Shown here one piece after another: positions 38,501-53,500 of a stretch of DNA of 64,000 bases. The stretch covers positions 43,726,746 through 43,790,745 of the forward strand of contig NC_134951.1 of NCBI RefSeq assembly GCF_965638725.1. The letters are read 5' to 3'. Source of the DNA: Aptenodytes patagonicus (lineage: Eukaryota; Chordata; Aves; Sphenisciformes; Spheniscidae). How positions within the stretch are numbered: the stretch's first letter is position 1; every line of letters starts with the position of its first letter. The position numbers and the translations under genes were made by a program. Below the pieces are notes generated by a model. That model did no database searches, was not told the origin of the DNA, and saw only the letters and a list, made by a program, of their open reading frames with translations.

Positions 38501-41500
38501 TCCGTATTACTGCGCTAGTAAGGAAGTAAAATTGCTGCAGACAATACGCAAGCAACTTGGAGATGAAATGTGTAACTGCTATCATCTCTATATTAGAGCA
38601 TAGATATTGTGCCAAATCAATACAGAACATGCTTGTCTTTCAATGCTGCATTTCCACCCATCTGCAGTGTTTCATAACACTGAACACAAGTAAGACCAAA
38701 AAGTTGATGATATAATTCAACAGATTTGACACTTACATAAGATTTTTCTGCATAAATCAGTGAAGAGAAACATATAGATGAGAACAGAGAAAATATCCTT
38801 CTCACACTTAGAATAAAGAATACAGTCACCTTGACAACATCTGTTCTAGCAGACAAAATTTTTCTCAGTGTGTCGTTTAGCCTCTGAACTTTGGTCTCTT
38901 TGTTCTCAGATTCTTCCTGCTTTTGCAAGCAGTCCAGCTGCTCTTCCTTACCAATTTCCACCAAGGCAGGCCGACATGGCTCATCCAGAACAACTTCAAA
39001 CTTCTTCATGAATTTAAAGAGGGTCCTAATTACCAAAGGAAAGCAAAAATGTTACAGGGTTTTATAATCCTGGAAATCTCTCAGCTGCTGGAAATAAATG
39101 TTTCCACTGTGTTATGAGCAGAAGAAACATTCTTGCATTCAAATTTAACATTATAGAGAAATGATCTAGAAGGAAGGTTCCAAATATGGAGCTTAATTCC
39201 AAGCTCTGAGTTACCTGCGTATTTTTTCAACGGATTGTTTTATAGCCCAGAAGCTGACGTCATTCCACTTTGAAATTTTCACAAACTCCTATTAGGAAAA
39301 TAAATAATCAATGGGATTACTTATATAAATGCAATGAAGTATTTGCATATGAAAGATGATCTTTAAAGCTGATCTGCTATGATGATCTGGCGGTCTTAAA
39401 ATGCAAGACATTTTAGTAAGCGAGCAAATTATTGCATAGACATCTTATTCTATTAATATATGTGTTTACGCTAAAACTGCTGCATAGCCAAATGTTGTGA
39501 AATCCAAAAGGGGCTTCACTACTAGGGAGAAACCTCCATGGCAAAATGGGAATGACCAAACATTAAAGCCTTCAACCAACCCCCCCCGCCCCCCCAAAAT
39601 AAATTATTGCCAAAGAAAATGTGAAGTATAGTAGGGATTTCAGCAGCCAACAGAGCTATTATATACAAATTCAAGTAATATCTGCTCCACTGTTCCTTTG
39701 ATTAGGTCAGTACATTGTCTGAGCAAAGTTTCCTTTTACCTTAAGTTCCTTTTCTATAGGTTGACGAAGTTCAGTGATTCTGGCCTCAACACACTCTGAA
39801 AACTGCTTATAATAATTGTACAGATTCCACAGGATGCTGCACAGAACATCTAGAGGGGACAGACAATAACAAGCTTCTTTTAAAACAGGATATTCTTCAG
39901 TATCAAGAGGAGAAATGCATCCCTTTTTTTTTGTAATCATGAAACTTAGCAACACCAAAAGATGGGGTAAACTGACCAACAGTATTCTTCATGAAAACGG
40001 GAGAAACAGCAGCATAGGCTTGTGTTGTATTTATGAGCTTAGTGAACTCTTTGGAAAGTCTTGAATACCTAATGGTCAGGCTGTTGTAAAGAAGACTCAA
40101 CACATGTAATGCTAACAACTTACCCTTTTCTGCTACTTGAGGCATCAGCAGGACATGGCAGTGGAAAACCAGTAGTGCTTGAAGTCGTGCATGAAACTCT
40201 CCCAGCGTGGATCCTTCAATGAAAGCTTGTAGTGTGCTGACCAGCGTTTTCAGATCCATTTGCTCAGTTTCTGAACATTGCACCAGAAATTTAGAAGGAA
40301 AGGGGGAGAAAACAAACAAACAAAACTCTACATGAAAATTGTTGTCTCCTCTTTGTAAACTTCCAACTAAATATCAGGTCTCTATTAGGAAAGGTTCAAC
40401 ACAAAATAGGAAAGGGGCATGGGGGAAGAAGAATTCTAATTTAATAATAAGTAAAACCAACAAACAACACACTAGAAGAAAGGAGAGGGGACAAGAGAGG
40501 CAGCAGTAAGATAGCGACCGAGGAGGCCAGCGACATGTGCAATTTCAGAGAGTATCAGATGTTTAAAGAATACTTGCTATTCTTTATGAATTAATGGCTT
40601 TTTCGGTTATGGTGAGCCATACTACAAATTAGTCACTGCCAGTTCCTTAACTCCTCAAAATCATGAAGACAGAAATAGAACTTAGAAGAATCTGGTAGAG
40701 AATACAGTGTCTTTAGGGCATTACCTATGGAAGAAGACATGCTGTCTACCTGGAGATGTAAAATAACCCAAGGATCTGAAGCTCGTCAGGTAAGTGCATT
40801 AATTAGTCATGAGATTGGAATAACCCCGCCTCATGCCAGAGGATGCTACTTTCATCTTCACAATTTCACTGAATTTTGGGGAGGCAAGGGACTGAGAGCT
40901 ATATTCTTTCCCCGATTTTATGTAACGTGAACACCTGCAGACAGATTTACTAAGAACAGTATGTACCAAAGCATACTTACTGTAAGAATTCTTTAGGCTT
41001 TATACAGAATGTTAAAAGCAGTTCAGCTGGGACACGAATTATGCTTTGTGCAGTTAAAAAAATGAGGCGCCTTTTCCAGCTGGAGATGGAGGCCTCCTCC
41101 CCTCCAAATCTGTTTGAAATGTTTATATGTGCATGACAAAGTAGAACTGTGGTAACTGTCTTTTAGATGCTTTTTGCAGACATTTTTTTTCTTTACACCA
41201 CCTACAATGTTGGTCCTATGAGAGAGACAGGTGGCTCCAGAAATAAATACCAAGCGAAGTTCACTCTATATGGAAGACCCTATACAGTCATGGAATTTAT
41301 TGTAGGGCAAAGGGGACAAGAACTACCCCTGAAATTGTCAAACTCTGGCACTTAGAACCTTAATTATGCATTCTTAGTAATTGCTGGAACTGCATCACAC
41401 ATTCATATAAGGACAGCACTTACCTTCTGTGTTTGCCTCTGTCTGTTCTTGAACATACTTCTCAATCATCTGATAGATTGAGAACCAGTGCTTTGTGGAT

Positions 41501-44500
41501 TTCTCTACATGCTGCTTCATAATATTGTCCAAACTTACTGACCAGCAACTAGAAACAATAAGGAAGGGGAGAGAAGAAAAAAATAAAGCAAAAATACTGT
41601 GGGTAGTTTGGGCTCCAAACACTACAAACTTTATTCTCTGTTTCTACTAAACTAAAAGAAAATTTTACAAGATGGACTAATCTGCATATATGCTTAATAT
41701 ATACAATCAACTCTGGAGGATCACTGCTTTGCCACTATTATTAAATATGAGAGAAGAAATACAGGAACTAGGGACGGTAAAACAAAACCAGTCAGAGCCA
41801 GATTCAAAAGTGTCTTTTCACAAAACTTGAGGTAGACTTGTGGAATTCCTGATCATGGCATACAGTGGATATAAAAATTTTACATGGTCTTAACAGGAGA
41901 CTGGACAATAATTTTAAGGAAAATTTAATGGGGATTGTTAAACAGAAAACACTGCAGGCTCAGCAAACCCTAGGAAGAAAATAGGAGAACACTGGGAAAA
42001 TATTAGGATGAAGTACTGTAGTTATCGGTCCTGCTTCTATTCCTCCTGAGGCATATACATAGGGTCATCATGGGCTGGACATGCTCATTCTGAGCCAGTA
42101 CAGCTGCTCCTTTGGTTTTTTTTTTCCCCACACTGTTACTAGGACAGACGCACACACACAGAAGCATGTTCCATGATTAAGGCAATTCTGCATTGGAATG
42201 TGTCTCTGTACAGAGATGGAAGCTTACAGTATCTAAGAAAAAGCAGTAGGGAAGGACAGTTCTTACTTCAACTCCAATCTACGCCACTGAATAATCAGTT
42301 GTGTGACCAAATCAAGATGTTTTCGCAAGGACAAAGCTCGACTAGCATTTTCCTCCCAGTCCTGGGGAGAAAAAAAAATAAAATCCCCTTTATACAAAGC
42401 CAGAAATTAGTCTTTGCATGGCAAGACTCATGCAGTACTCTGGATTACGTTCCTACTCCTTAAACTTACAGCATGGAGCAAGTTCACTTCCCCAAATCCT
42501 GGAAAGCAGACAGCTTTCAGTTGTTTTTATCATGGCACCAGTACAAATAAGGAAACATAAAAGAGAAAATAAAAGTTTCCCTTAGCTCTTTTCTTACTTG
42601 TGCCTTTGCAAGAAGAATTTCCAAGCCATTCAGGAACTTCGAGAGAGGACAAGAGAGTGGAAAACTCCGGATTCTGTCCATCACAACTAACAGCTGCAGA
42701 ATAAAAAACAAACATTCAACCTATAGTAACTGATCTTCAACAGAAGCAGTCATGAAGTTAAGCTAATTTTTATTAGCATAACCCTCCTCTGCAAGAGATA
42801 AGAATAGGTTTTTTTTTTAATTTTAAACTGCTTCCTTGTTTTAGTATAAGCTCACTAGTAGCTTGCTGAAGGCCAGTACACTCGGGGAAAGGAACACAGG
42901 TGACCTAATGCAAAGAGTTCCAATTGATTCTGAGTTTCTGCGTTACTGTAAGAAATATAACCTGAGGGCCACACAGGCCCCGTAAATGGGACCAAAGATA
43001 TCCATTTTAAAGCACTATGAAAAAAAGAATTTTGGAAAAAACAGGAGCCCGAACAGCAAAAGACCTCAAGAATCTTTGAAGTATGACAGGTTGAAGATTG
43101 CTTAAAGCTGTAAGATCAGAGTAGGCAGTGAATACCACTTAACATTTCGTAACTAAAACAGAACAGCTAATAACAGCTAATACCTCTTAAGAAGAAACAG
43201 GTGTGACTTCAAAACATCTGCATAAGTAATACAGACAACATCTAGGCAAGTGTATGCGTGCACATGTCTATGCATATCTATACACATATTTACACACAAA
43301 TGCAATTCTAAAACGCTCCAGTTTTCCCCAAACATTTGCTGAGGTATCTTTACCTGCACAAGTACTGGATGCTCCGGCCATTCCTGCAGTAACCCATTTA
43401 CTTCTTTAGCAAAATTATCAAGTACAGGTTGGCACTGTCGGACTTGCTGAATATTAGGATGTTGGTAAAAGTCATACGGGCCATCTTGCTGCAGCACAAG
43501 ATCTGAAGTTAATTCCTCAAAAAAGGTATTGTGAAGAAGAGTGCTAACTAGAAGTTGGCTTCCCAAAAGACTATCATTCATTTCGGCACCTAGGAAGCAG
43601 AAAAAAGGAAGACCTCACACATGCTATTAATTCTTTTTTCAGTTGAATAGAAAAAGGTTTTTTTCCTGTATCCCAAGCCTTAGCATGTTATGTATTACAA
43701 GGATACAAGAATATGCCATACATAAGCAATGAGATGGGAGTATGGAAGAAAAGAAACATACTTAAACTTTACATCCTCTTTATCAAAGTTTCGTATAAAA
43801 GTAAAATCAGCATCCTAAAGGTGGGCTGTGATCCTGTCAGAAAACCACAGTTCCTCTGTGCATAAATTCACATCAAGGAGATATTTACTACAAAATTAGT
43901 AACAAGGCTCTGTGAAAAAGTAATCCGACACAAAAAAATCAGATATATTGCACCTCAGGTATGAACACAAAAATAAGTTACTGCAGAAACAGCAGCCCTG
44001 TTGCATTATCTGCTGCTTCTTAACCGCACACATATACACTTATTAGATCAGAACTGAAGTATAGATCTGCTTTGAGAGGTGATGACCCTGAGGTCTCACA
44101 CATTGTTACAATGTTTTACACATCAAGTGTGCCAAAATTCAGGGTTAAAAAAAATACTTTTTTTTTTCTTTTTTTAAATTATAGAAGGTCCATTTAAACC
44201 AATTCTTTTATGAACTTAATTGCAATTTTTAATTCTGGGAAATTTCTGCAAGTGCATTGTCTTCCACAGGATTATGCAGACGCAAGTGATCAAAATTTCA
44301 CTTAGTAGAGTTGATTCAGTTTATTCTTAAACTGTGTTGGTCTTATATATTAACAAATGGAATAAAAAAAAAAAATCCATAAAAGAATAAAAATTAAAGC
44401 ATTCCACCAAGACAATTCTGAACATGGGGCAAATTCTTTGGAAAAAGAAAATTGACATTTGTGCATTTTTCCCCACAACAGGTCTGTTTCTTGACCTGCA

Positions 44501-47500
44501 ATATGATTAACTTGGAACAAGTCATTAGAAAGCTAAACCTGCACATCTGAAATATCGCTAGCAATCTTACCAATTAAAGGATAGAATTGCGACACCAGGC
44601 ATGCACCAGTCTGATAGCAGGAAATAAATGTACTGAAATAATGTTTGGCTTGATGAGAAGGCAGACTCTGTTGATACCACAGGGATCGAGCAAAGTTTAA
44701 GCACAACTGGTGATGAACCATCATTACTGTTTGCATAGAGCTCTTGGACAAAAGGGCTCTATCAACTTCCAGCCGGTCTTCCAATGGATCTTCAGTTTCC
44801 ATTTTTTCTTCTAGGCTTGCCTGAGCTGTGATATCTTCAAAGTCCTGCAAATTACACGATAATCAAAGGCCAATCATAATTTCTTCCTTTAACACCTCCC
44901 CTCCGTACCACCCTTTTTGCACTTTTTGGCGTTGTGACAATATGCTAATGACTTGGAGCTGGCACTATATAGATACACTGCCTACCTCACAGCTCAGATG
45001 TCAGTCTGAAACAGAACACAGGTGAACAGAACAATGAAGGGGCATAACCACAGCAGGCAAGAGTGCAGTACAGTGAGCCCTGAGCTGCTGCCAACAAAAC
45101 CTCTTTCATAAAAAGCAGCAGCGGTCTTATCTGCCGATAAACCACCTCAACGCTGTTTGGTCACTTGAAGATCTGAACTATTACATCCCAACAACACACT
45201 GACACACGTAATTGTCTCATGGATTTCTGTACTGCACAACATTGCCTGGTGAAGACACACTTCGAAAATCATTCAGTAATGCAGGCCAGTTATATCTGAA
45301 AAAAGTCTCACAGCTTTATTTAATCAAGGAGATTAGCCTTCTTCAGAGGTAATTAAACCTCAGCAGACCTTACTGGCTAAATGAATCAAACTCCAGAATT
45401 TTACAACAAATAACTAATGATATTGTCATGCAGCAATTTGGGATTATTCAAGCTGAACCACAGTACAGTTCAAGTCCAGAAGTTAATTCCAAAAAATTTC
45501 TACAAGCAGAAGGGAAAATAAACTAAAAGCACAGTATTTAATACCCTTCTATCAAAATCTACCGCATGTTTTTCTTTTGGCTGAAGGAAAAACTTCATTC
45601 CTCATCTCATTTTACTTAAAGCATGCCTTTTCAGGAGCTACTTCAGACATAGTTTTTGTGTTCTGTTACAGTTGCTACCTTTTCATGAAGGGGAAATCTC
45701 CTCCTAAATTCTTCTTCTTCCTCCTCTTCCTCACTCCGTCCTTTCCCATGACTTTTACTTCTGTATCTGTACAGACTGCGTTCCATTGCCTCCTGCTCTT
45801 GGGCACGGCGTTCCTGTTCATCCCATTCATTTATAATTGCCTATAGAAACACAAAGCAGCATACTTTTACAGAAGTTAATGTTTAAAAATCACCTCATCA
45901 CCTCATATTTCATCAAAAGGGCAGCATCTATCTTGTTTGGCTCTCTCCTCCTCTACAGTCTACAACAGTATAAATCAAAGCCATCTAACTTGAGAGAAGA
46001 TTTGTAAATTGCCCTCTCAACAAACCAATGAGGAAAAAGCACAGAAAACAATATGCAATGGAGTGCTTGGCCAAGTTCTCGTCTCCTTTCTTAACCATTT
46101 TATAAAGAAACTCTCTACAAAGTTTGTTTTTGGGATTTTTTTTGGTGTGGTTTTGAGGTTTTTTTTTTTTTTATAAATAAAATCTTTGGTAACCATTACA
46201 GGCTACGATTTCATGTCTTGATAAAATCCCAACAAGTTAATCCAATATTTCAGATTATGTTAACATTATCTTTTATCAATTCAATGGGGGGGGAAAAAAA
46301 AAGTTTAAGAACATTATACTGACAATTATAAAGGTAGAATCACAGAATAGTTTGGGTTGGAAGGGACCTCCAAAGATCATCTAGTCCAACCCCCCTGCCA
46401 TGAGCAGGCACATCTTCCACTAGATCAGGTTACTCAAAGCCCCATCCAACCTGGCCTTGAACACTTCTGGCCTTGAACACTTCCAGGGATAAGGCATCCA
46501 CAACTGCTCTGGGGAACCTGTTCCAGTGTCTCACCACCATCACTGTAAAAAATGTCTTCTTTATGTCCAATCTAAATCTACCCTCTTTCAGTTTAAAACC
46601 GTTGCGCCTTGTCCTATCACTACAAGCCTTGATAAAAAGTCTCCTTCTGTCCTTATAAGCCACCTTTATATACTGAAAAGCCACAATAAGGTCTCCACGG
46701 AGCCTCCTCTTCTCCAGGCGTAACAACCCGAACTCTGTCAGTCTTTCTTCACAAGTGGGGTGTTCCAGCCCTCTGGTAATTTTTGTGGCCCTCCTCTCGA
46801 CCCGCTTTAACAGATCCATGTCTGTCTCGTACTGGGGACAAGGTAGTTCAGTGCAAGAAACCTGGCCACTGGCATTCAGATATTACCTGACACAGATGTC
46901 TAAAAAGCTGCAGGGATTTCTGGTCCATCTCTCCTCTGGATAGTACATGGCATCGAAGATACAACAAAGCATTCACTAGGAGCTGTTCCAGAGTTGGGCA
47001 AGGCTGCTCTACTCCCTCAGGTTCTCCTTCAGAGTGCTTCAGAGAAAACTTTTTAAGTCCATGAAGGACCTCAACTGAATTCACTGAGCATAAAATTTCT
47101 GCACGAGCAAAGTAAGTGGGGAAGGCATGGCCAATAGAAGGAAATGTCAACAAAGAAGTGAGGAGGTTGGTCAGATCAGCTGGACGCACAAAACTTTTAA
47201 GCGCCGTGTAAACTTCAGAAGCCACTAATCGCATGCCATGTTGCAACTGTAAGATGGCAGCTTGCAGTGGAATGATGGCATCAGGGAATGCAGCGTACTC
47301 CTCTGCCAGGTGTTTTCTAAACTGATGGTGTGATTGTTGCCAAGATGCTTCTTCATTTAACAGGTTTTGTATTGCCTGGAGTGATTTAGGTCTTTCCCCA
47401 CGGAGGAACTTCAGAAGGCGGGCTAAAAGATCTTGGACTGAAGAAACCCGTGCTATACTGTTGATGTACTGGTGAGCCTCCTGGTATAAGCAATCGTAGG

Positions 47501-50500
47501 GTGGAGCTGGAGGCCTGAAGGCCTTTTTTCTGGAAAGACTGCTTATTTGCTCCTTCAACCTTTGCATTCTTTCATGCAACAGTCTGTTAAGAAATAACAT
47601 CAACCAGTTTAGACATATAAACATATTTCATATAAACATGTTTATATCTATATAGTTAGATATATAAAAAGATTCATCAGAAATATTCTGCTAGTTTGTG
47701 TGAAACAGCAAATAAGGAAGAAAAACAAGAAGTGACACCTGTATAGCATGCATATGTACTTCTCTTTTCCCCACACACACACTTCAAACTTCAATTACTT
47801 TTTTGCTTGCTACCTGACAGCTCTGTGAGCATTAAGGAAAAAGTAGTATTACTGGAAGCAATTGGTAAAACTCAGCCATTCAGAACTTGCTTTCAATGAC
47901 TATCATTCTCTTTAAGCAACAGCATAGAACTATAAGATCCTCTATGTCTATAATGAAATCGAAAACTTCCATTAATAGTGGAAAATCATGAATAATACCC
48001 AGTTTTTATCTCCATGTACAAGGGATACCTGCAAACCTGCACAAAGGAGAAATCTCTGTTCACTTAAAATTTCCTCCTCAAGTTCCTCAGCTTAAAAAAA
48101 AGATACCCAACAACAAAACAATGGCTACAAATTCTGAATGTCAGTGTACTCTATGTAGTAAGATATTTAATTCATCCACAGCACCCTAGGCAAAGGCTGT
48201 TGCTAAAATACACATCTGGAGATTTCTACCCAGTGCAAATCAGTCCAAGAACACTGCAAAATAGCACTGGCATCTATCAAGGCCTTGAAGAGTTACAGTG
48301 ATAGATACACATTCTATCTCATTTCAATTTGTTGATAACATTGTCACATTTTAATGAAACTACCGTAATTTAAATGTATGGCTTTATTTTCACTTCTGGG
48401 CATAGCTTCAGTTTTATCAAGATATGAAGGCCACTGCTTTAATTGTTGCATTTACAGCAGTACAAAGCAGTACAGACAATTCCTTAGTCACTGCATGGAA
48501 ACAGAACAGCTTCTGTATTTTTCTTTATCACCTCAACATGCAAATTGATACTTTCAAATCAGCAACCCTTATTTCTACAGAAGAACACAAAAATTGTAAA
48601 GCTGTGGAGAAAAGCTTTGGAGCCCAAGCCTCCAAAGATGAAATTTCCAATCTAAAAGAGAAGAGTTAAGTGCCTAAGATGTTACCTGAGATGGGGATGA
48701 ATATAGTTGCTGACTGCTTCATCTTCAATACTTTTTCCTGTATGGAGCTGGGATGAGAAATCATTTGTTTTCCATTCACACTCCAGCTGGTATAACTAAA
48801 AAGGAAAGAAGAAACCATTCTCTGAGGTTCTGGGTTTGGTAACCAAGTAGGTACATCGTCTTCTTGGACATTAAAAGAAGTTCTAACTGTACAGTTTAAA
48901 AATTGTGACCAAAGATTTGCCCAAGAACATCCAAGCCAAACTCCTTTGCGTTGATTTTATACGTTACAGAGGTAAAAGCCAACTCAGCTCAGCACTCACC
49001 TCTTCTTTTGCGTACTTGAGCTTGTATTCTCTTTTAACAGCCGGATCAAACCTGGTCTGCGGAAGCCACACCTGGATCTGCACCAAACCAATATTCACCC
49101 AGAGGCTTCCTCGCCAAGCTGTCTCTGGTAACTCCTTAAGCCCTTCCCCAAAGAACTGCTGCAAGCAAGTGAGCAGGAGAAACAGGAATTCTTTAGGAAG
49201 TAACTCCTGATCAGTGATGCTTCTAAGTATCTTGAGAAGGTACTCATATGCAACAGGATCCTTGAGGTAAAGCTTCTCACAGCACTCCAAAAATTCTTCT
49301 TGAAGATCCATTGGAACGAGATCTACCAGAGCAGAAAGTTGTCTGCCTAGCATTATTCCTTGTAGTCTAGCATCTGTGTATCTGGAGGCAAAGGAATGAA
49401 GAAAGTTTGCATGTGGTAAGCAAGCTTCTGTAACATGCCTGATTTAAACTACATATATGTGGAAGAGAGGTCTTAATACCTAAAATCTGCTATTGAAGAG
49501 ACAGGCAGGTTGGTCCACAGTACTGTGCTGACTTCATGAAGCTGCTGTGCTCTCTCCATCCATTCTCCCAGTGTCACGTGGGATGATGACAGAACAGGAA
49601 GCCCACTCACATCCCACTGGCTTGTCTTGCTGCTGCTAGTTAGAATTTCAAAGAAGCACTTTGAGAAAACGGCTCGGGTCAAAATACCTGGGCCCTAAAT
49701 TAAGAGATTAAGAGTTAGATTGTTCAGATGCAACTTGCACTGACTATGCTAGAACTTACAGTATTGATTTAGAAAGCTGTTGAATTATTTAATAAGAGTA
49801 TTCAGCCTAGTTGCTTGATTAGGTCAGAAGAGACAAACCTTCATAGAACAGTTCATATGGGATTTAGAAAAGTTCTTTTCCTCTGTTGCAGGTAGCGGCC
49901 TCCAAGTCAACCAGTAGTCTGGGTCCGTGGTGAAAGTACTGCTCCAAAAGGATGCTAACGCAGCATTAACTAGTTGAGATGACAAAATAGACATTTCTTC
50001 AGGGGATATCTAAGGAGAGAGAAAAACCTAGAGCTGAGAATAATTTACAGGGAGCAAGAGAATCACACAGACAGACAAAGAAAAAGGGGAAAGAAAAAAA
50101 AAAAAAAAGAGTATGACACTGTTTTTCAGTAGGGATAGTACAAGATATTCCTCAAGATCCTTTTCAAATTCACATAGCGTTTGCTTGCATCTCTTCTCAA
50201 CAAAAAGAGTACACTTCCTGAGGCCTGCACTGCCTCCTTCTGTCTGTGGAATATGCAGTGTGTTTACAGAGCAAGTTTTCAGAATATAGCCTCTAGTCTA
50301 TGACTTTGCAACCTTTTGTTATGATACACGAGGTTGCATAAGCATGAAACAGATAAAGCTATCCAATATTCTGCTCCAAAGCATTTAAAGTGAACTTGCT
50401 GGTTTACTGAGCTTTGTGGGAACACAACCACCACTGTATCATAGCTAAATATTAACCGATCAGAATTGCTCTGATGTATTAAATGCTCTACAGAAAATGC

Positions 50501-53500
50501 ATCGAATAACTGTCTCAGTCTATTTGATTTGCAACACACACCTAAAAAAAAAATTTAAAGGAATTTAAATTTTCTTAAATTTAACAGGAACAGAGGCAAG
50601 TATTTTTCAGCATAAAATTACTTTGAATACATAGATACAACCAGGCTGGCACCTGCCATTCAATCAACTTCCTGTTTTCCATTAGGTCACAGATGGATGA
50701 ATGGAAAAATAGGACCAAACTAGATCATATAGAACTATGTTATTTAAGACTTTGTTGTGTTTTATTTATGTTTTAATGTTGTGTTTTAATTATGCTTTTT
50801 GCAGGCTCACAGTTAATAACCTTTCTTATTAAAAGAAGGAACAACTATTGTCAGGCGCAGGTAGAAAAACTGCATGTCAAAAATCTTATAGATACCTATA
50901 TTGAAGAGTCTGTTGAAAACTTCTGCAAGACTAATTAAACTAAAACTTGTTCTTACTTCATTAAGGTGTAACAAGTGCCACAGTCCAGATAGCTGGTGAG
51001 AAGCAGCTGGTGTCAACTTCAGGGAAAAAGCTATAAGCTGAACTAGATCTGAACATACGCTTAGTTCTTGACTGCAGTTCTCCCTGTAGCAGGTAAAAGA
51101 AATACAACCTGAGCAATGCTTAACCAGGGCACATGAAATAAATCATTTGGGTAGTAAAACGAATTGGGAATGGCAGGTGAAAGTAACAATAATGAAGACT
51201 CCCTGAATGGTTAAAATGACAGCATTTTAAACATTGGAGAAGTACAAGCACTCAAATAATACTCAAAACACTTGCATCCTTCAAAGTTGGCAAAATCTAA
51301 ATACAACAAAAGGGGGAAGAAGTGGGATCTTCTGTAGCTATAAGCTACATGTTCAGCAAAACATACAAAACATCTGGAGACAAACTGTCTTCCAGCTTTT
51401 TAGTTCTTGTGAAAATCAGAATTTTGCTGAATTCAAGAGTGAATCAGTGATTCTAGGAGTCTTATTGCGCAAAAAGTTACTTTCACTGAAATCCATAAAT
51501 GAAGAGCTCTCTCTTAAGGAGTGGTAAAACAATCAAAAAATAGATACGCTTGGCTCCTTAAAACAACACTAACACTTCTTAAATTAATAATGTTAATTTA
51601 AACTACAAGTATACGTGTGTAGTTTACACAAAAGGAAGCAAGCATGCTAGTGTACTTTCTCCATAACCAGGTCTAACTCGGTCTTTCTGCAGTAGCCCCC
51701 GGCAACATGGCGATAAACATCTTCATGTTAATTCCTAACATGAAGGACTCTTCTATTTCATTAAAAGGCAAATACTATGTATTTCCAAAAGGAAAATACT
51801 ATGTCCCATTTACTACATAAAAGGTTTTAGTTCTCCTCCACCTATAATCCATTCTACCATTAATAAAGCAGTTTCTGAAGTCAAATGTGTTTACTCCAAG
51901 GGGCTTGGACATCAGCATTCCTATATTTGCATCAATAAAGTAAGTTAGAAAAGAAGAAAACTACTCCCTTTGCTGATCCTTTTTATAGCTGCCCAAGTGC
52001 AATTCTGCATGCAGACAAGGAGTGCATATGCATTTATAAACATAAATATATATAAGCATATGTGTGCACTACATACATACATATGCATATACACACAGCC
52101 ATATACGTATAGTATGTGTATACACACACACACAGATTTACACACAAATGTAAAGTACCGAAGTTACAGCTTTTAGCTAGGGATTCTGATTCTCATGAAA
52201 AGAATACAGGATTTCTTTCTCCAGCCTCCTTCTTACCTTCTTGCACAAGCCTTGGCCACATAATCTGCTGTCAGTTTGTACTGCCAGAGCATGCCTATAT
52301 ATTCCATTGCAGGCCACAGCTGAACCCGACTGCAGAGCTGGTTTAACAAGGCAGGGTCTAACTGGTTGGAGACGGTATCTTCAGTAAACCTTTCTTCTGA
52401 ATGACTATATATGACTCCTTCTGCTCTCAGTTGTGAATGTACAGCTTTCAAAAAAATCTTTAGTTGACCTATTTGACAGAGCGTAAGAGGCACATAAATG
52501 CATGTACTATATTTCTTTCCAGTGAACATTTCACATCCTTTCCATTTGTACACAAAAAGAATGGAGATGGCAGAAATCATCCTCTTAGGCTCTTCAAAAG
52601 TGTTACCTACCCAGACTAACATCTTCTGAATGATTGGCTCTAATTATCAAGCCATCAGCTTGCAGCAATGCTTTCTTCATCTTCCATCCAATGGCAGCAA
52701 TTTTCAGACAGCACATTTTTTCCTGCCATCTACTTTCTCCATAGGCCAATCTTAGCTCCAAGATGTTAAGTGGTTTGCTGAGAATTTTTAACTGAGAAAA
52801 ACATTCCATGCCCAGTTTATCCTGGAAACACAAAAAGGACATTTGAACAAGTGGCAATTTGTTTCAGCAATGCTAACAAAACAACAAACAAGATCTGTGA
52901 CTACAGTCAAAACCGAGATTTCAAATTCACATGCACACGACTGAAGTACAAGTATATGTAAACCAACCTGCAACAACTTAACCACAATTCTTTTGTAGCC
53001 CTACTCAATACAGCAGGAAGACAGAAATCTAAATAGTTGGCCACAATTCCTCCTTGTCAAGTTGTTTTTTTCTTTTGCTTCGTGAAGAAACTACATAGAT
53101 TATGCAGACAAAAAATATTGCAACATAGCAACTAACCTAAACTAAGGGCAATAAACACACAAACTAATAAAAAATGCCAGAAGCTACTGTCACTTAAAAG
53201 AAACTGGCATTTTTACATCTGCAATTTAAATACATTTGCCTAGAAAAATCTCCCCAAATTCTCAGTAACCACTAAACATTCTTTAAAGTCCCACAAAGTA
53301 CGCATATTTTTGAACAGCTGAGTATCTTTGAAACATAAGGCCATAAAAACCTAGGGCTAATTACTAATCACCAACCTGAGCAACCTACATGCCTACTTGT
53401 GCCCTGCTTTTAAAAAGGGACTTATATTCTTTAGAAAATTTTACTGTAAGATTTTTTAATTGAAAGACACCAATTGGTGAAGTAACTTAAGGAAAAAAAA

